Part shown: positions 11,145 to 23,091 of the stretch, piece by piece
Position numbering within the stretch: position 1 is the stretch's first letter
Layout: the number at the start of each line of letters is the position of its first letter
DNA from: Sphaerolaimus hirsutus
Taxonomy: Eukaryota; Nematoda; Chromadorea; Monhysterida; Sphaerolaimidae
Direction of reading: 5' to 3'
Length of the DNA: 64,000 nt
Assembly: GCA_964036195.1 (NCBI GenBank)
Contig: OZ038453.1
Span: 22,220,352-22,284,351, forward strand
Program-made: the position numbers and the translations under genes
Notes under the pieces: generated by a model
Told to the model about the DNA's origin: nothing
The model's database searches: none
Seen by the model: only the letters and a program-made list of their open reading frames with translations

Positions 11145-12915
11145 ACACAAGTTCACCACCCAATTGCATTTTAAAAAAGGTCCGTGGGGGCAAACCTGAG
11201 CACAAATTCATTTGAATGTAATTGGAGGTTAGGGTTCAAACATGATCGACTTTTCTGGATCGGGATAGCGATTGCTTTTACGAATTTTTGGTATCGGTAT
11301 TGGGATCGCGGTCAGGCGTCGTTGACTGCTTATTTAGATGGTACAAGACTTATGACAAGATGAGATCAGTACTTATTTAGATGGTACAAACCCTGTTTTA
11401 ACATGCCTTAATTATTGTCTTAACACTAGTTTTCACACATTGTTTATATCTTTATTACGCAGAACACAAACTGCGTCTACATCCTCATTACACTCAATTT
11501 GGGGGGGGGGTATTTCGAGGGGGGTTAAAAGTTCATAGTGGTTGGGAGGGGGGGAATTTCGAGGGGGAGGGGGGAATTTTGAGGAAAACGGTAATTAGAA
11601 TTTTCACAATAGGTACTGGCAAACTTGAGTGGTACACCCTCGCCCTCACTAAATGGCAGACAAAAATTTCACTTTAAACCAAATTTTTGTTTTACACTTA
11701 AAAAGTTGGTTTACAAAGTCCCATAGAAAACTGTTTAAGGTTCAATATTGCGTAAACAACATAACCTCTAAAATGCCCCGATAAAGAAATTTATTTGGGG
11801 TGAATTTTATGACATCATAATGACATTGCCACAGGAACAAAATTTGCCAAAATTTTCATTTTTTCATTCACCCCAAATAAATTTCCTTATGGAGGCATTT
11901 TAGAGGTCATGTTGTTTACACAATATTGAACCTTAAGCACTCCTCTATGGAACTTTGTAAACCAACTTTTCAATTGTGAAACAAAAATTTGGTGTAAAGT
12001 GAATTTTTTGTCTGCCATTTAGGGAGGGGTTGGGTGTCCCATTCAAGTTTGCCAGTGCCTACAGAGAATATTTCAATCAGGAGATCTGGGGTTCAAACTG
12101 GATATAATTTTTCTTCTGGGATTGGATTGTTACTGGAGGGTTGTCTGGGATTTTTCTTTTCATATCAGGATTTTTTTTTTGAGATTGGGATCGTGACTGG
12201 GGTCTGTGTGCGGTATTGGGGTGGGGGTCATTCTGGATAGTTTTTCATTCAGATTTTTTCATACTGGATACTTTTTAAATATTCAAGATTGGGATCAGGA
12301 ATAGTTCAGGGTCTGAATAGTTTTTTCAAATGTTTGACGAAATTTTTTATAATTATTTGGGATCAGGATTTGTGTTTAGTTTCTGGGGTCGGGATTGTGG
12401 GTCCCAATGGTGTCTGGTTTCATTTTTTTTATCAACCAAAGCATTTAAAAAAGGTGGTCGACTGCTTTAAACAACTTTAATTTTTCTTTAAAGTCTAAAC
12501 CATTCACTTTTTAAAACGAATCGGGTGGTGAACTTGTGTGGGACACTCGGGTCGTTTTTAAAATAACAACTTTAAACGCAGCGACCAATGCTGTAGTGGG
12601 TCGCCGGCGGTCATCCCGCTAGTGAATAGTGAGGGGGTGTTGTCAAGACATCCCCCAAATTTCAGCTATTTAACCCCTCCACAGCAGGAGATATGGCCCC
12701 CGTAGTGCAGCCAATCAAGTGGGTGGCGAACTTGTTTGGGACACTAAAAACGCCGGAAAAAAATGTTGCATATATGGCGACCCTCCCTGTAGTTCGTCGC
12801 GGTGCCTCCCCCCATTGATGCGGAGTAGGGGATTGTTGAAACTATATATATACAAATTTTCAGCTCTTTAATCCCCCCATAGCCGCAGATATTGCATCAA
12901 GAGTAAAATAAAAAA
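11145..12915. mobile_element. Q-family foldback, copy 1 (left arm in gap)
   Basis: The centre at about 11625-12055 is a large palindrome (AAAATTTCACTTTAAACCAA mirrored later, with a central ATGACATCAT). The right arm at 12520-12915 has two units of about 190 bp. Each has a GGTGGTGAACTTGT start, a CGACC...CTGTAGTGGGTCGC hairpin and a CCCCCAAATTTCAGCT block. The left arm is almost all in the gap. D-family words sit in both arms. Confidence 0.6.
11229..11340. mobile_element. D-family left end with GATCGGGAT words
   Basis: TAGGGTTCAAAC followed by GGGATCGCG and GGTATCGG words. The matching right end is not evident. A second D-like start (GGGGTTCAAACTGGAT) is at 12090 with GGGATTGGGATC words to about 12420. 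Confidence 0.55.
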
Positions 12916-13089
12916 ATGGGTGGTGAACTTGTCCGGGAAGGTGTTTAGTTTGGTGACAATGTCAACCAGTGTGTGTGTACTCCACAATGTGTATTTAGGG
13001 TCAATGAGCAAAATGTGAACTGGAAGAAGGATTGTGTGATGTGCTTGATTTTGGTGAAATTCCTAGGATTTCTGATAAAACTTTTGTGA

Positions 13090-13410
13090 TATTCGCTTAG
13101 GGTTCGCAGCGGAGTTTTTAAATATACTGGACTTTTTCCGATGTAAACGTAAATGTCAAGTTTTTTTTATTACTCACAGCTAAGTACAGAAAACGTAAAC
13201 TAATTTGTATCAACGCTGCGTAAAAGGTGAGTAAAATGTCTGTTACTTTCTATGCCCTCCATTGATTTTTCTGAAACCCAAGTTATTTGAATACATCATA
13301 AAAATAGCACTGAAAATCCTCATAGAATAACGTTTTCTGTACTCGCATAAATTCAAAGAAGGCGTGTTAAGCTCAGTATAGGGTTTTTTTAGGCGGGGGC
13401 GTACACGTAT
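13090..13410. repeat. B-type word region
   Basis: Repeated GTAAACGTAAATG, GAGTAAAATG and TACTCGCAT words, as in B elements, end at the P element. The outer ends are unclear. Confidence 0.45.
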
Positions 13411-13418
13411 TTACCCAG

Positions 13419-13667
13419 TATACTCGGCGTACATGATACTCTGCCTTCGCACTGATTTATGTCTCGTGTTGGAAGCGTGCCAATGATTGTTAAGTCATGC
13501 GATTTCCGTAAAAAGATGAAAAAATTCATCGATGTGAATATGTTAATGAATAACATTACAACAACAATCAATTTTGTCATCTTTTTATGTAATTCACATG
13601 CGCTAACCATCGTTGGCACACTTCCAGCGGGAACCACGCGTGCAGGGTGTAAAGTAACCGGAGTATA
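13419..13667. mobile_element. P-family hairpin MITE, 249 bp
   Basis: It runs from TATACTCGGCGTACATGATA to ACCGGAGTATA, inverted relative to the copy at 8778. The hairpin arms are GGAAGCGTGCCAATGATTG and CAACCATCGTTGGCACACTTCC type. Open frames of 70-80 codons on both strands coincide with the hairpin and are not credible genes. Confidence 0.85.
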
Positions 13668-13675
13668 CTTGGGTA

Positions 13676-14314
13676 GGTAACCTTAATTCTCGAATAAGAC
13701 CACAGGATAGCTATTTTTCCATAGTTGTTAAAACGTATTTACGTTTACTCAAAAAGTACGTATACTCGAGTACTGAGTAAATACGTTTACGTATACTTTG
13801 AAAAAAGTACCTGTACTCGCATTTACGTATACTTTTTGAAAGTACTCGAGTGCAGAAAACGTATTTCAGATAAGCTTTTCATGGCATGTATGGGAAAGAA
13901 TTGAGAGAAAAATACACGCAAAATAGGAAAAAAATTGTCAAAAATAGTTGAAAATTGACAAATAACACATGAACTGGTGAATTTGAAGGTTATAATGGTC
14001 AAAAAGGTATGAAAATTAATGATGTTTAGTGAAAATTGGGCCAAAATTCCTAAAAAATACTAACTTTTACATTTTCTCAGGGAAAAAGTATTTTACTCAT
14101 GTATACTCATGAGTAAAAGTTTAAAAAAAGTTACTTTACGTATTCAGTACTCAGGGGGTGAGTATAAAATAAATACTTTACGTTTACATATACTTTGAAA
14201 AAAGTTTGGTACTTTTAACAACTCTGATTTTTTCCTCAGACGTTTTTGAGGGGGGAGTTATTCAAGGGGAGGGGAAGTTATTCGAGGGGGGTCTTTTTCA
14301 AGGATTTGTGGTGT
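13676..14314. mobile_element. A3-family element with nested B element
   Basis: The left part carries CTCGAATAAGACC. The right part carries GGGGGGAGTTATTC and AAGGATTTGTGG. The B element at 13720-14226 separates them. Confidence 0.6.
13720..14226. mobile_element. B-family hAT-like MITE, 507 bp
   Basis: It runs from CATAGTTGTTAAAACGTATT to TTTTAACAACTCTG. The flanks TATTTTTC and ATTTTTTC are a near-match 8-bp duplication. The arms repeat ACGTATTTACGTTTACTC and GTATACTCGAGTAC. Confidence 0.75.
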
Positions 14315-14823
14315 ACATATTTTGCGAGTAAAAGTAAACCTTTTAACGACTTTTAGCAAAAATCCTTTTTGAATATCGAGCTTTTTGTAAAACTTAGCTA
14401 CCTATGTCGAAAATTGAATGCGACACCGAGTAATCACTGAACAGTTTCTTGAAACGTATTCGCTTATCAGCTTATCACTGTATAAGCTTATCACTCTAAA
14501 AATAGACATTATTTTCTGGTATTTTCTTTAATTTTCTTGTATTTTCTTTCTTGTATTATCTGCTTATTACTCTAAAACAATACATTTTTTATTTTCTTGT
14601 ATTTTCTTTTACACTTCCTTGCACTTTTACATCACTACTTATTCACTAGTAAAATAGCGACGCTGGCTGACCACGTGCAAGACTGAATAAATCAACAGCG
14701 TGCGAATTGTGATGTGATGTGACCACTTTGTTGTAATTCAGGGTGACACATCAACATTTCATCCCTTCACGCATGTATTTATTTAGGCAGTTTCAACGAT
14801 GGCAAATGATAAGCTGAAATTAC
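14315..14823. other. no gene recognised
   Basis: AT-rich with TATTTTCTTGTATTTTCTT repeats near 14520-14610. No exon or TIR pair was seen. Confidence 0.4.
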
Positions 14824-15791
14824 CAGAGTTGTCAAAGGTACTGAATATTTGCAAAATTAAACGTAACATAAATTATTTCTTTTTTACTCACAGGTGAGTA
14901 CAGAAAACGTAAAGTATTCATTTTTTACCTTTACTCATGAGTAAATGTGTGTAAATTACTTTTGTTTCCGGAAAATGTTAAAGTGGCTATTTTGCCCATT
15001 TTGCTAATTTTGCCCCAATTTCCAATCAAAATCACTAATTTTCGAACTTTTCCAGCATCAAATTCGCTAGTCAATATGTTTTTGTTTATTTTTATGCAAT
15101 TTCGGATATTTTGTCCCGATTTTTAACTTCTCTCTCCTTTTTTCGTTTATGCCTTGAAAAAGCCTACAAACAAGCCTGTTCGAAATACGTGTTCTGAAAC
15201 TCGCATACTTTCAAAAAGTACGCGAGTAAGTGAGTACCGGCATTATTTTCGGGAGGAAACGTAAATGTATTTACTCGTGTATCTCAGTACTCGTGTATCT
15301 GTATTTATCGAGTAAATGTATACCGTATTTCCTCGAAATACCCCCCCCCTTGAAATACCCCCCCCCCTCGTTTGACCCCCCCCCTCTCGAGACCACTATG
15401 AAACAATCACCCCCCCCCTCGAAATACCCCCCCCCAAATTCAGTGTAAAGAGAACGTACATCACAAATATGGCAGTTTGTGTTCTGCGTAGTGCAGAACA
15501 CACGTTAAAACAATGTCGGAATCACGTTAGAACAGTGTACATACCATCTACATACTAATATTAGTCTACAGAACCTTATAAATGGCGGTTTTTGTTGCAT
15601 TTTTCGACGTCTGCGTACGTTTCAGACGACAATTTCGTACTTGGTTTTCAAAAATTTTCTTGTGAAATAATAACCCCCCCCCTCGAAATACCCCCCCCCT
15701 CGTTTGACCCCCCCCCTCTCGGGACCACTATGAAACAATCACCCCCCGGGGGGTATTTCGAGGAAATACGGTATACGTTTTAACAACTATG
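14824..15791. mobile_element. B-family hAT-like MITE with nested A element
   Basis: It runs from CAGAGTTGTCAAAGGTAC to TTTTAACAACTATG, with an exact 8-bp duplication GAAATTAC (14816-14823 and 15792-15799). The words are GAGTAAATG and ACGTAAATG. An A element is inserted at a TA (15321-15773). Confidence 0.9.
15321..15773. mobile_element. A-family MITE, 453 bp
   Basis: Perfect inverted ends TACCGTATTTCCTCGAAATA and its complement, with TA at each junction. The arms are long C- and G-runs. The interior carries AGAACACACGTTAAAAC and CGACGTCTGCGTACG blocks shared by full-length A copies. It is one of the cleanest copies. Confidence 0.93.
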
Positions 15792-15799
15792 GAAATTAC

Positions 15800-16171
15800 C
15801 CTGAAAATACCGTGTTTTGTTGAAAAAAGGGCATTTAGAAAGGCATACAATGATGTAAAGAAGTAAAAATGAATCAATTGAAAATTGTGATTTCGAATTA
15901 AGTTTACGAATTTCAAATTCTGCGTGTTGACATGGAAATGCCAATAACAATACCAACATAACAAAATTCAGCCCGAATTTGTTCGTGAGATTTTACATTC
16001 CCAAATTATGACCAACTGTTATAAAATTGTGACGTAAAGAAAGCTAATTTTAAATTCGTCAAAAAAAATCCACAAAAACGAAGTCTCAGATTATTAAAAA
16101 TATTCTGGAATGGTATGTGTTTTCATTTCTCGCGTTTCCAAATGTTTTTTTTTGCATATCATATTTTCAAT
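15800..16171. other. no gene recognised
   Basis: AT-rich sequence with no long frame, no splice-bounded exon and no repeat partner found in the window. Confidence 0.4.
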
Positions 16172-16420
16172 TATACTCCGGTTACTTTACAGCTTGCACG
16201 CGTGGTTCCCGTTGGAAGTGTGCCAACGATGGTTAACACGTGCGAGTTTCATAAAATGATCACAAAATTGATTGTCGTTATAATGTTATTCATTAACATA
16301 TTCACATCGATACATTTTTACATCTTTTTATGGAAATCGCATGATTTAACAATCATTGGCACGCTTCCAACACGATACATAAATCAGTGCGAGGGCAGAG
16401 CATCATGTACGCCGAGTATA
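16172..16420. mobile_element. P-family hairpin MITE, 249 bp
   Basis: It runs from TATACTCCGGTTACTTTACA to GCCGAGTATA, with the inner arm pair GGAAGTGTGCCAACGATGG and CATTGGCACGCTTCCAAC. A 124-codon plus-strand frame over it is a hairpin effect. Confidence 0.87.
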
Positions 16421-16861
16421 CCACTCTCATTATCACCACCTCGCATTGTATTTATTTATTTATGGTATCAACAATGTCATTATGATTAAATGTTATTTTT
16501 TGAAATCAGCTTTTTTTAGAAAGTTACTTTGTGATGACATTTGCAGACAGATAGGTTTATAATGATTGGGAAATCCCAAGTTTTATTTATATTTTTAATT
16601 TGACGACAACTGCCATACCATAAAGTGAACCACACTGCCAATTGCAGTTTGGAACTTGCAGACACTTTTTTGTTTCAACTTTATTTATTTTCTTACATCA
16701 TCATCAGTGTTACAGGCGTATGTACGTATTTATGTACCGTGTTTCCTCGAAATACCACAGGTGGCTATTATTTCACCAAAGAATTTTTTAGGGGGTTTAA
16801 TTCTAGGGGTATTATTTCGCCAGAAGATTTAGTAAATTGATCATACGGCTTGGGTGGGGAA

Positions 16862-17235
16862 CATAGGCGGCGCAAGGTCCCAATTTGTGCTTGTGACATT
16901 CACATTAGCCAAAATTTCTCCTTGCGACACCTTTTTATCAGAGCCCTTATGTGAAGTTGGCAGTCAGCCAAAAATCTTGAGATCACATAAAATATAAGTA
17001 AAATTGGCTAAAAATATGTATATAATTATGAGTATAGATGAAAATAGTGATTATAATGGTGAAAATTGGCAAAATATAGCTGAATTTAGCGATTTTGAGC
17101 TAATTTTGAGCTTTCACTCTCATCTGTAAAATACACGCTTGTGAATGTCACAATGTGACAGTAAAATTTCTGCTTGTGACACCAAAAATCTCGCTTGTGA
17201 CATTCACAAGCGCACAAGCACTTACGCCGCCTATG
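16862..17235. mobile_element. S-family hAT-like MITE, 374 bp
   Basis: It runs from CATAGGCGGCGCAAG to CTTACGCCGCCTATG with an exact 8-bp duplication GTGGGGAA (16854-16861 and 17236-17243). The arm word is CTTGTGACATTCAC. The interior is AT-rich and non-coding. Confidence 0.9.
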
Positions 17236-17648
17236 GTGGGGAATTATTCAAGGGGAATTATTTTTCATCACTCAACTTCAAGGCATTTATTATTTTGCCG
17301 AAATTTTTGTCTAATCTCCTGGTACTAGGTAAGCCGTTGTTTGTAATGTACACAAACGTATTAAAATACAACAATAATCGCCATATATTTATAAGGGTCT
17401 ATTATGGACTTACATAGATAAGTAGAATACGTACCGCAAATCCTCGCGCTAAGACCCCCCCCCCTTGAATAACTCCCCCATGTTGGCGCGGCGAGGAAAA
17501 AATAACTCCCCCCTTGAATACCCCCCCCCCTTCTTGAATAACTCCCCCCATTGGATGACAACGATACACTAGAAAAATACAAAAGAATATAAGCCTACAG
17601 CAGCGACAGCAGATAAATTATGTGTACGCAGTGTATATGCACCCTTTT

Positions 17649-20600
17649 CAAATCAAATCAAATAAAGTTTACTCGGCTCGGACCTCTAGAGTCTAATGCA
17701 AGTAAATAAAACAACACACATTGAACATCCATCGATTACTTCTAATTTGCGGCCTTACACAGGTGAGTTTGACATAACGCATAAGCATATGGGAACGTTG
17801 GAGAAAAACGATACAAACTGTAGGAATATTAAAGGAAATTTTTTAAAGTAAGTGAAAAGAAATAAAGTGAACGCGGCAGACAACATTGCCAGTAACACCG
17901 ATATAAACACTCTAAAACCCCACGACCCGGTTTTGAACTGCTCATAAAAAGCGATGAGCAACATGACGATTGCATGTTTCACATTGAGGTAAACTAAAAG
18001 AAAAAGACACATTCACAAAAGATGAATCATTCGGTCCACTTTCCAATACGTTGCTAATATTTTTGACCTTTTTGAGAATTACTTGTCCAAAAAATGAAAA
18101 TTTCCTTTGTCCAACAATGTATTTCAAGATTGGTTTCCTTGTTTTGTTCGATGTTGAATTGAATTGAGTCTATCCAAAATTTTTGCCATAAGAAATCCGA
18201 TTTCCGCATTTTCCAGACTTTATACGCACTCATTGACCATCATTTACAAGAGATCACCTAAGTTCACCCGTCGTTGTCCGTTCCAACCATATAATACCAT
18301 CATAGAACACATTATAGAGTTGTGTCGCAAAACTCGTATCCTCCATAAAATATCTACAAAATATTGCTACATCTTTGTACATTTCCTCAGGTGGCTGAGA
18401 CCTGTTGGTCTATCCTCACAAGTTAGGCATCCCGCTCATGAACGATAAACTGTCACAGCGTTCAGCCCTCCCTGCGAGGACACCAGACAGTATCTCCAAG
18501 TATTCCGATGCTTGGATACGCATTTTGTGGCACACTGCAGCATCAAACACTTTACTAGGGATTTGTCTCTCAGTAATATGGGGATTTTGTTGTGATATTA
18601 CAGCCGCCGCTGCCTCGGGTGTGTAGAACACCTCTCCACACCATTGGCTGCAGCAGTCTTCACTAAGCGACCTCACCCAAGCGTTGCGCCAGAGTGTCAC
18701 TGTTGGATGTTGACACTGTCCCAAATAATGGGTCAGTGTCATCCAAAATGACCACCCTAGTTCTTCGCATAATGGACAGTTAATCCATTGCCTAGTGTTG
18801 TTGTGCCTAAAGCGTAATTGTTGTATTTTTGGAAGCCACCCGTGACTCCCTGCAAACCATGCGTGTTCATTTGTTTGTAGTGTTTCTGGTATTAGCGGAG
18901 TTATCTCGTCTAAAACTTGGTTTTCTTTTTGCACACTTCGTTGTCCCGATGTCCTAGATTTCAGACCGACTTCCCACCCGTAGTGTTTGCATGCTGTTAG
19001 TATTTCTCTTTTCTGACAATTTTGTGAGTTTTCCAATCCTACCTCTTTCTTTGCTCCAGTCGCACGCCCCCGCGGTGAGTTTTTCCGCATCGTCCCCGCG
19101 TCCCCCCTTTGACTTTGAACTCCCCATATTCTTGCAGCTAATTTTGTTGTCCCCGAAGCTTTGTTCGATTCCAGATAATCATTATATCTAATCACGTTGT
19201 ACTTGTACCAGCATTCCATCGTTCTGATATCCCAATCCATTCCTAACAGTTTGTTTGAAATATTTCTCCCTACCCCGCCCAATTGTCTGTACAGCCCTAA
19301 TTGTAGGGCTGTCATTTGCTTAAGCGCCGTTTTTGATATTCCCATTATCTCACTGCTGTACATAACTGTACTTGCTACATACACCCCCCAGAGCATGTTC
19401 AACGCCCAAATTTGCCGTCTGCTGTGTTTTGCAACTTCCTTAGCTAGGAACCTACCCTTTGTGAGCTTGTCCAAGTAGCCGGATTTTTGTGCTTGAAAAG
19501 GATCTCGTCCGCTCCCCAATTTTATCCCCAAATACTTTGTTTCATCACATTCTTTGATAACTTGTTGGTTCCCATCTTGACCCACCCCCAATTTCCAATC
19601 CCTGAGTGGATCCGCTTTTCTTCTGAAATGCATCACCATGCTTTTCTGTTCGCTGATCCCGACTCCCCATTCATAACTCCAGTCCGTGAATGTGTCCATT
19701 ACGCACTGCAGATCTTGATCGGTGTTTGCCATGAGTACAACGTCATCCACAAAGAAGCCCGCCGGTATTTTTCTCCCCCCTAGTTTTGCTCCTATCCCCA
19801 GGCGCTCCAGTTTGGTTCGCAAGTCTGCCATGTACAAGACATATAATGTTGGGCTTAGACAGCACCCCTGGCGTACCCCCAGTGGATAGTCTAGGTTTTC
19901 TGTGCTAACATCATTGTATTGTAGGTAGCATTGCTGACCAGTGTATGTCCCTTTTATGGCTGCAATTAGTTTTTTGCCGTACCCATAGTCCCTCAATTTG
20001 ATCCACAGGCGATCTCTGTTCACTCTGTCAAAGGCTTTAACTGCATCCACAAAACAGGCTGACAGTTTGTTTGTCTCAGCTAGGCATCCCTGTAGTATCA
20101 CGTGATTGTCCGTTGTTCTTCTATTTGCTCTGAAGCCTGCCTGCATATCGCCGAAGGCATTACTTATTTCAAATGCATTCATAAGTCGCCTATTCAAGAT
20201 TGAGCAATATAGCTTGAGTATATTGCATTGAATTCCTACCGTTCGATAGTTGTTGACGTCTGATTTCGAACCCTTTTTGTGTAGCAAGACAAGTTTGCAG
20301 GTTTTTGCTTTGTTTGGTATATCTTCCCGGCCATCGAACCACCGGTTCATTTGCTTGGTTAGAGCTGCCAGTAAATGTCTCCCAGGCATTCTGATCATCT
20401 CATGAGAAATCCCTGTCATACCTGCAGACTTTCCCAGCTTCAGTTTTCTGCATGCCTCTAATGTCTCTGCCTGTGATATTTCCCTATCCATCTGTTCAGA
20501 TAGATCTCTATCTATCACGCCTTTCATCCCGTGATCTGTCTCAAACCAAGTTTTTTCTTTGTTCGGTGCCTGGATTTGGTGCCAGAATTCCACTAACACT

Positions 20601-21588
20601 TGTTTCAGTTCGTCGTCATCCTTGCACACTCTTGACCCATTCTTTAGCATTGGGTATTTGACATCTGAGTCTCGGAGTTTCGCTGCCAACTTAAACAGAT
20701 TTGTATGTTCAATTCCGTATTTTAGCTCTGTCTCTAGAACCATGTCTTTCTTTTCTTCTCTTGCAGCTCTTTCGATCTCTCTGATACTCCGCAGTCTGGC
20801 TCTCCGTTTGTTTCTATACTCTGTAAGCCCTAATCTCCCCTCATGCAGCACTCTACGTTTCCTGGTCAGAATCCGTTTTGTTTCTCTCATCTTTTTGATG
20901 TGCTTTGATTCCTTCTTTGGCCCCTGCCCGACATCGAACCACTGCTCCGCCCATTGCTGTAAGAAATCAAGCAGGGCAGAGTAGCTGTCCGGTGCTCTTG
21001 TAACTTCCAGGATTTTCTCGATCTCCAATAGGAACTTTGTTGATTTATCTTTTCCTCTCACTGACCACCTCGTTGGTTGCCTCTGGTACTCCCTTCACTC
21101 CCCCCCATTTGATTCTATTTTGATATCTATTTCCAGTGCACTGTGATCCGATATCAGTGGACTTCTCCCATGTCCAAGATTTTTCATATCTGTCATGGCC
21201 TGATTATCGATTGTGCAGTAGTCGATCCGTGTTTTGGTCCTTCCAGACTCGAAGGTCCACCATTGTCCGTTGGCGTCATCTAAAACCGTCATGTCGCAAG
21301 CATCCAACCATCCTGTAACTAACCTCCCCGTGCTGTTAACAGTCTCACTGCACCTACCTTGTCCTAATAGTGCGGGTCCTAACGATGCATTGAAGTCACC
21401 AACCACAATGGTATCTCTACCCGAGCCTCGGTTGCCTCGTATCTGCTCTGATATTGCATCCAAGATCTTGGCATTTGACTCTTTTTGATGTTTGTCTCTT
21501 TGGATCCTTCCTTGATCTAGTAAATACAGTGCTACAATATCCACTTTCCCTGCCAGTGTCGATATTGTCATGGAGACTGTATTACTCT
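17649..21588 (-). mobile_element. 5'-truncated APE-type non-LTR retrotransposon
   Basis: The element is on the minus strand. Its 3' end, at about 17649, is a (TTTGA)n tail, not poly(A). Its 5' end stops inside the endonuclease domain near 21588, the usual result of incomplete target-primed reverse transcription. Both junctions share CTTTT with the A3 host sequence, a possible short target duplication. The 3' untranslated part is about 770 nt. No ORF1 or 5' promoter region remains. Clade is not resolved by eye. Confidence 0.93.
18416..21586 (-). pseudogene. pol: endonuclease fragment, RT and C-terminal zinc knuckle
   Basis: This is the retrotransposon's polyprotein, which would nick the target and copy element RNA into DNA. 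One frame runs throughout except for a single TGA at 21095-21097. Upstream is the C-terminal part of an APE endonuclease with GDFNASLG and the catalytic SDHSALEI. After the stop come a basic linker and the reverse transcriptase: GKSAGMTGI, NNYRTVGIQC, DAVKAFDRV, RQGCCLSPTLY and the catalytic FVDD (residues 437-440 counted from a GTG codon at 21061). Downstream is a CPLC...H...C zinc-knuckle-like motif near residue 760. The endonuclease N-terminus is missing. With only one stop in about 1050 codons the copy looks young but inactive. Confidence 0.92.
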
Positions 21589-22152
21589 CTTTTGTTGTTA
21601 TCGGACAGTTAAATACATGAATTACATGAGTTTACAGATTACATCCATGCAATGAATTAAGTCCAAAGTTTCTGAGAAAACATTACTCCCCCTCTAATAG
21701 CTCCCCCTTGAATAACTCCACCGTCCAAAATGTCTGAGGAAAAAATAATTCCCCTGGGGTCTTATTCGAGGATTTAGGGTAGATGGTAAATATGAACCCT
21801 GTTCTAACGTCCGTCACACAGTCATTGTTTTTAATGTGTGTTCTGCATTCAGCCCGAATCACAAACCGCGGCTTTTGTCATTCACGATCTCTTTACACTC
21901 AATTTGGGGGTGTTTTGAGGGGGGGGGGGGTGTATTTCTAGGAAATACAGTATGTCTAACTTGTCAAAATTTACCAGACCGTGATCTCCAGGTGTAATGC
22001 ACGTGTTTTTGTAACGCAAACCACACGCTCAGTGAACTTAATTTCAGTTAATGTGAACTAGATTTATTTCTTTATAATAATTCATTTCTGTCATTGAGTA
22101 CAGCCGACGAAAAAGCATGATTGAATCAAACTCCCCGCAACACATTGCTACA

Positions 22153-22527
22153 TACAGTATTTCTTTCAATAGAACACCGATTCTCTATTTTTTTGTCAAC
22201 TCTTCTACCTGCCGTTCTATTCGGGGTGCCGTTCTATTTTTTTCGCCAATTTTTTCGCACATTTTTGACATTTTTGTGTTTTTGATGTTTTAATGAAGCT
22301 TGAACGATATTTGAATATCCGTACATTAATTTGAACATGCTTTGAATTGAACGTTCACGTTGACCATTTTTTTATATTTTGGTGTTTAGGCACACTTCAA
22401 ACGCAATTTTACCTGCCTTTCTATTGTAGACTCTCGTTCCATTGGAGGTGACCTTCTATTTGAGGTGCCCTTCTATTGGAGGTGCCCTTCTGTTGTAGGT
22501 ATGCGGTTCTATAAGAACCAATACGGT
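22153..22527. mobile_element. A2-family MITE, 375 bp
   Basis: It runs from TACAGTATTTCTTTCAATAG to TTCTATAAGAACCAATACGG followed by TA. The arm words are CAATAGAACGGC and TATTGGAGGTGCCCTTC. The interior is AT-rich. Confidence 0.8.
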
Positions 22528-23091
22528 AAACTAATCTGAATGCAGTGTAGCAAAGAAACATGATCGGACAGAGATATGAATTTGTAGTCAGTTCAGAAAA
22601 ATGTTTACAGTCTAGTTGACGGCATAGGAAACTAATACTAATTTGCACGCATTTTGTTCCTCATACGATTTGCTGTGAATAGTTCAGAATTTTTCATATG
22701 TAGGTTAATACTTTTTTTTACCCATGCTCATAATATACCTACCTACTTTGTTAAACTCGTACCTGCGTAAAACTGTGTGAAAGTATTTTTTATATTTTGA
22801 AGTGTGAAATTGAGTTTTTTAAGTATTTTTCCTGTGAGTATCTTCCTTTGTTTCGTATCGATTCCAGGTATAAAATCGGGTAGAAATTAGGAAATCCAAC
22901 CGAAGAATTAATTTATTTCAGGAAAAGTTATGTAAAACGGTTGTCGTTATTTGAGCAAAAACAATCAAGTAAAAACAACCAAACCGACTGGGGGCACCCT
23001 CAGACGCTGTAATTGAAACTTTGTAACAACTGTAACAAGCTCTGACATATTCTGACAAATTCTGCCGCAGGCTCCGTAATCTTTCACTGAC
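22528..23091. other. no gene recognised
   Basis: AT-rich sequence. No splice-bounded exon, RNA gene or repeat partner was seen. Confidence 0.4.

Larger units (their letters stand above)
10630..11593. mobile_element. A-family element interrupted by gap and repeat
   Basis: Left end TACCGTATTTCCTCGAAATA. The right end is GGGGAATTTTGAGGAAAACG followed by GTA. The interior is split by the 200-N gap and by D- and Q-family sequence. Confidence 0.65.
17432..21781. mobile_element. A3-family MITE split by a retrotransposon
   Basis: The left end is TACCGCAAATCCTCG and the right end CTTATTCGAGGATTTAGGGT. The two halves align with the intact A3 copy at 142-521 (ACAGCAGCGACAGCAG, then ACATGAGTTTACAGAT). 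The retrotransposon lies between the halves. Confidence 0.85.
16734..21952. mobile_element. A-family element carrying three further insertions
   Basis: The left end TACCGTGTTTCCTCGAAATA is at 16734 and the right end TTCTAGGAAATACAGTA closes at 21952. Its interior (CGCCATATATTTATAAGG, then after the insert AACCCTGTTCTAACG, GTGTGTTCTGCATTCAG) follows the order in intact A copies. Inserted are an S element (16862-17235) and an A3 element (17432-21781), which itself holds a retrotransposon. Removing the A3 element leaves GAATACGTAGATGG, matching intact copies, so the target was TA. Confidence 0.8.

Noticed and set aside
16115..16489. 124-codon plus-strand frame
   Set aside because: It covers a P hairpin; other P copies give unrelated frames on either strand.
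17755..18127. Hydrophobic 85-codon minus-strand frame as a membrane protein gene
   Set aside because: It lies in the 3' untranslated part of the retrotransposon and has no homologue I recognise.
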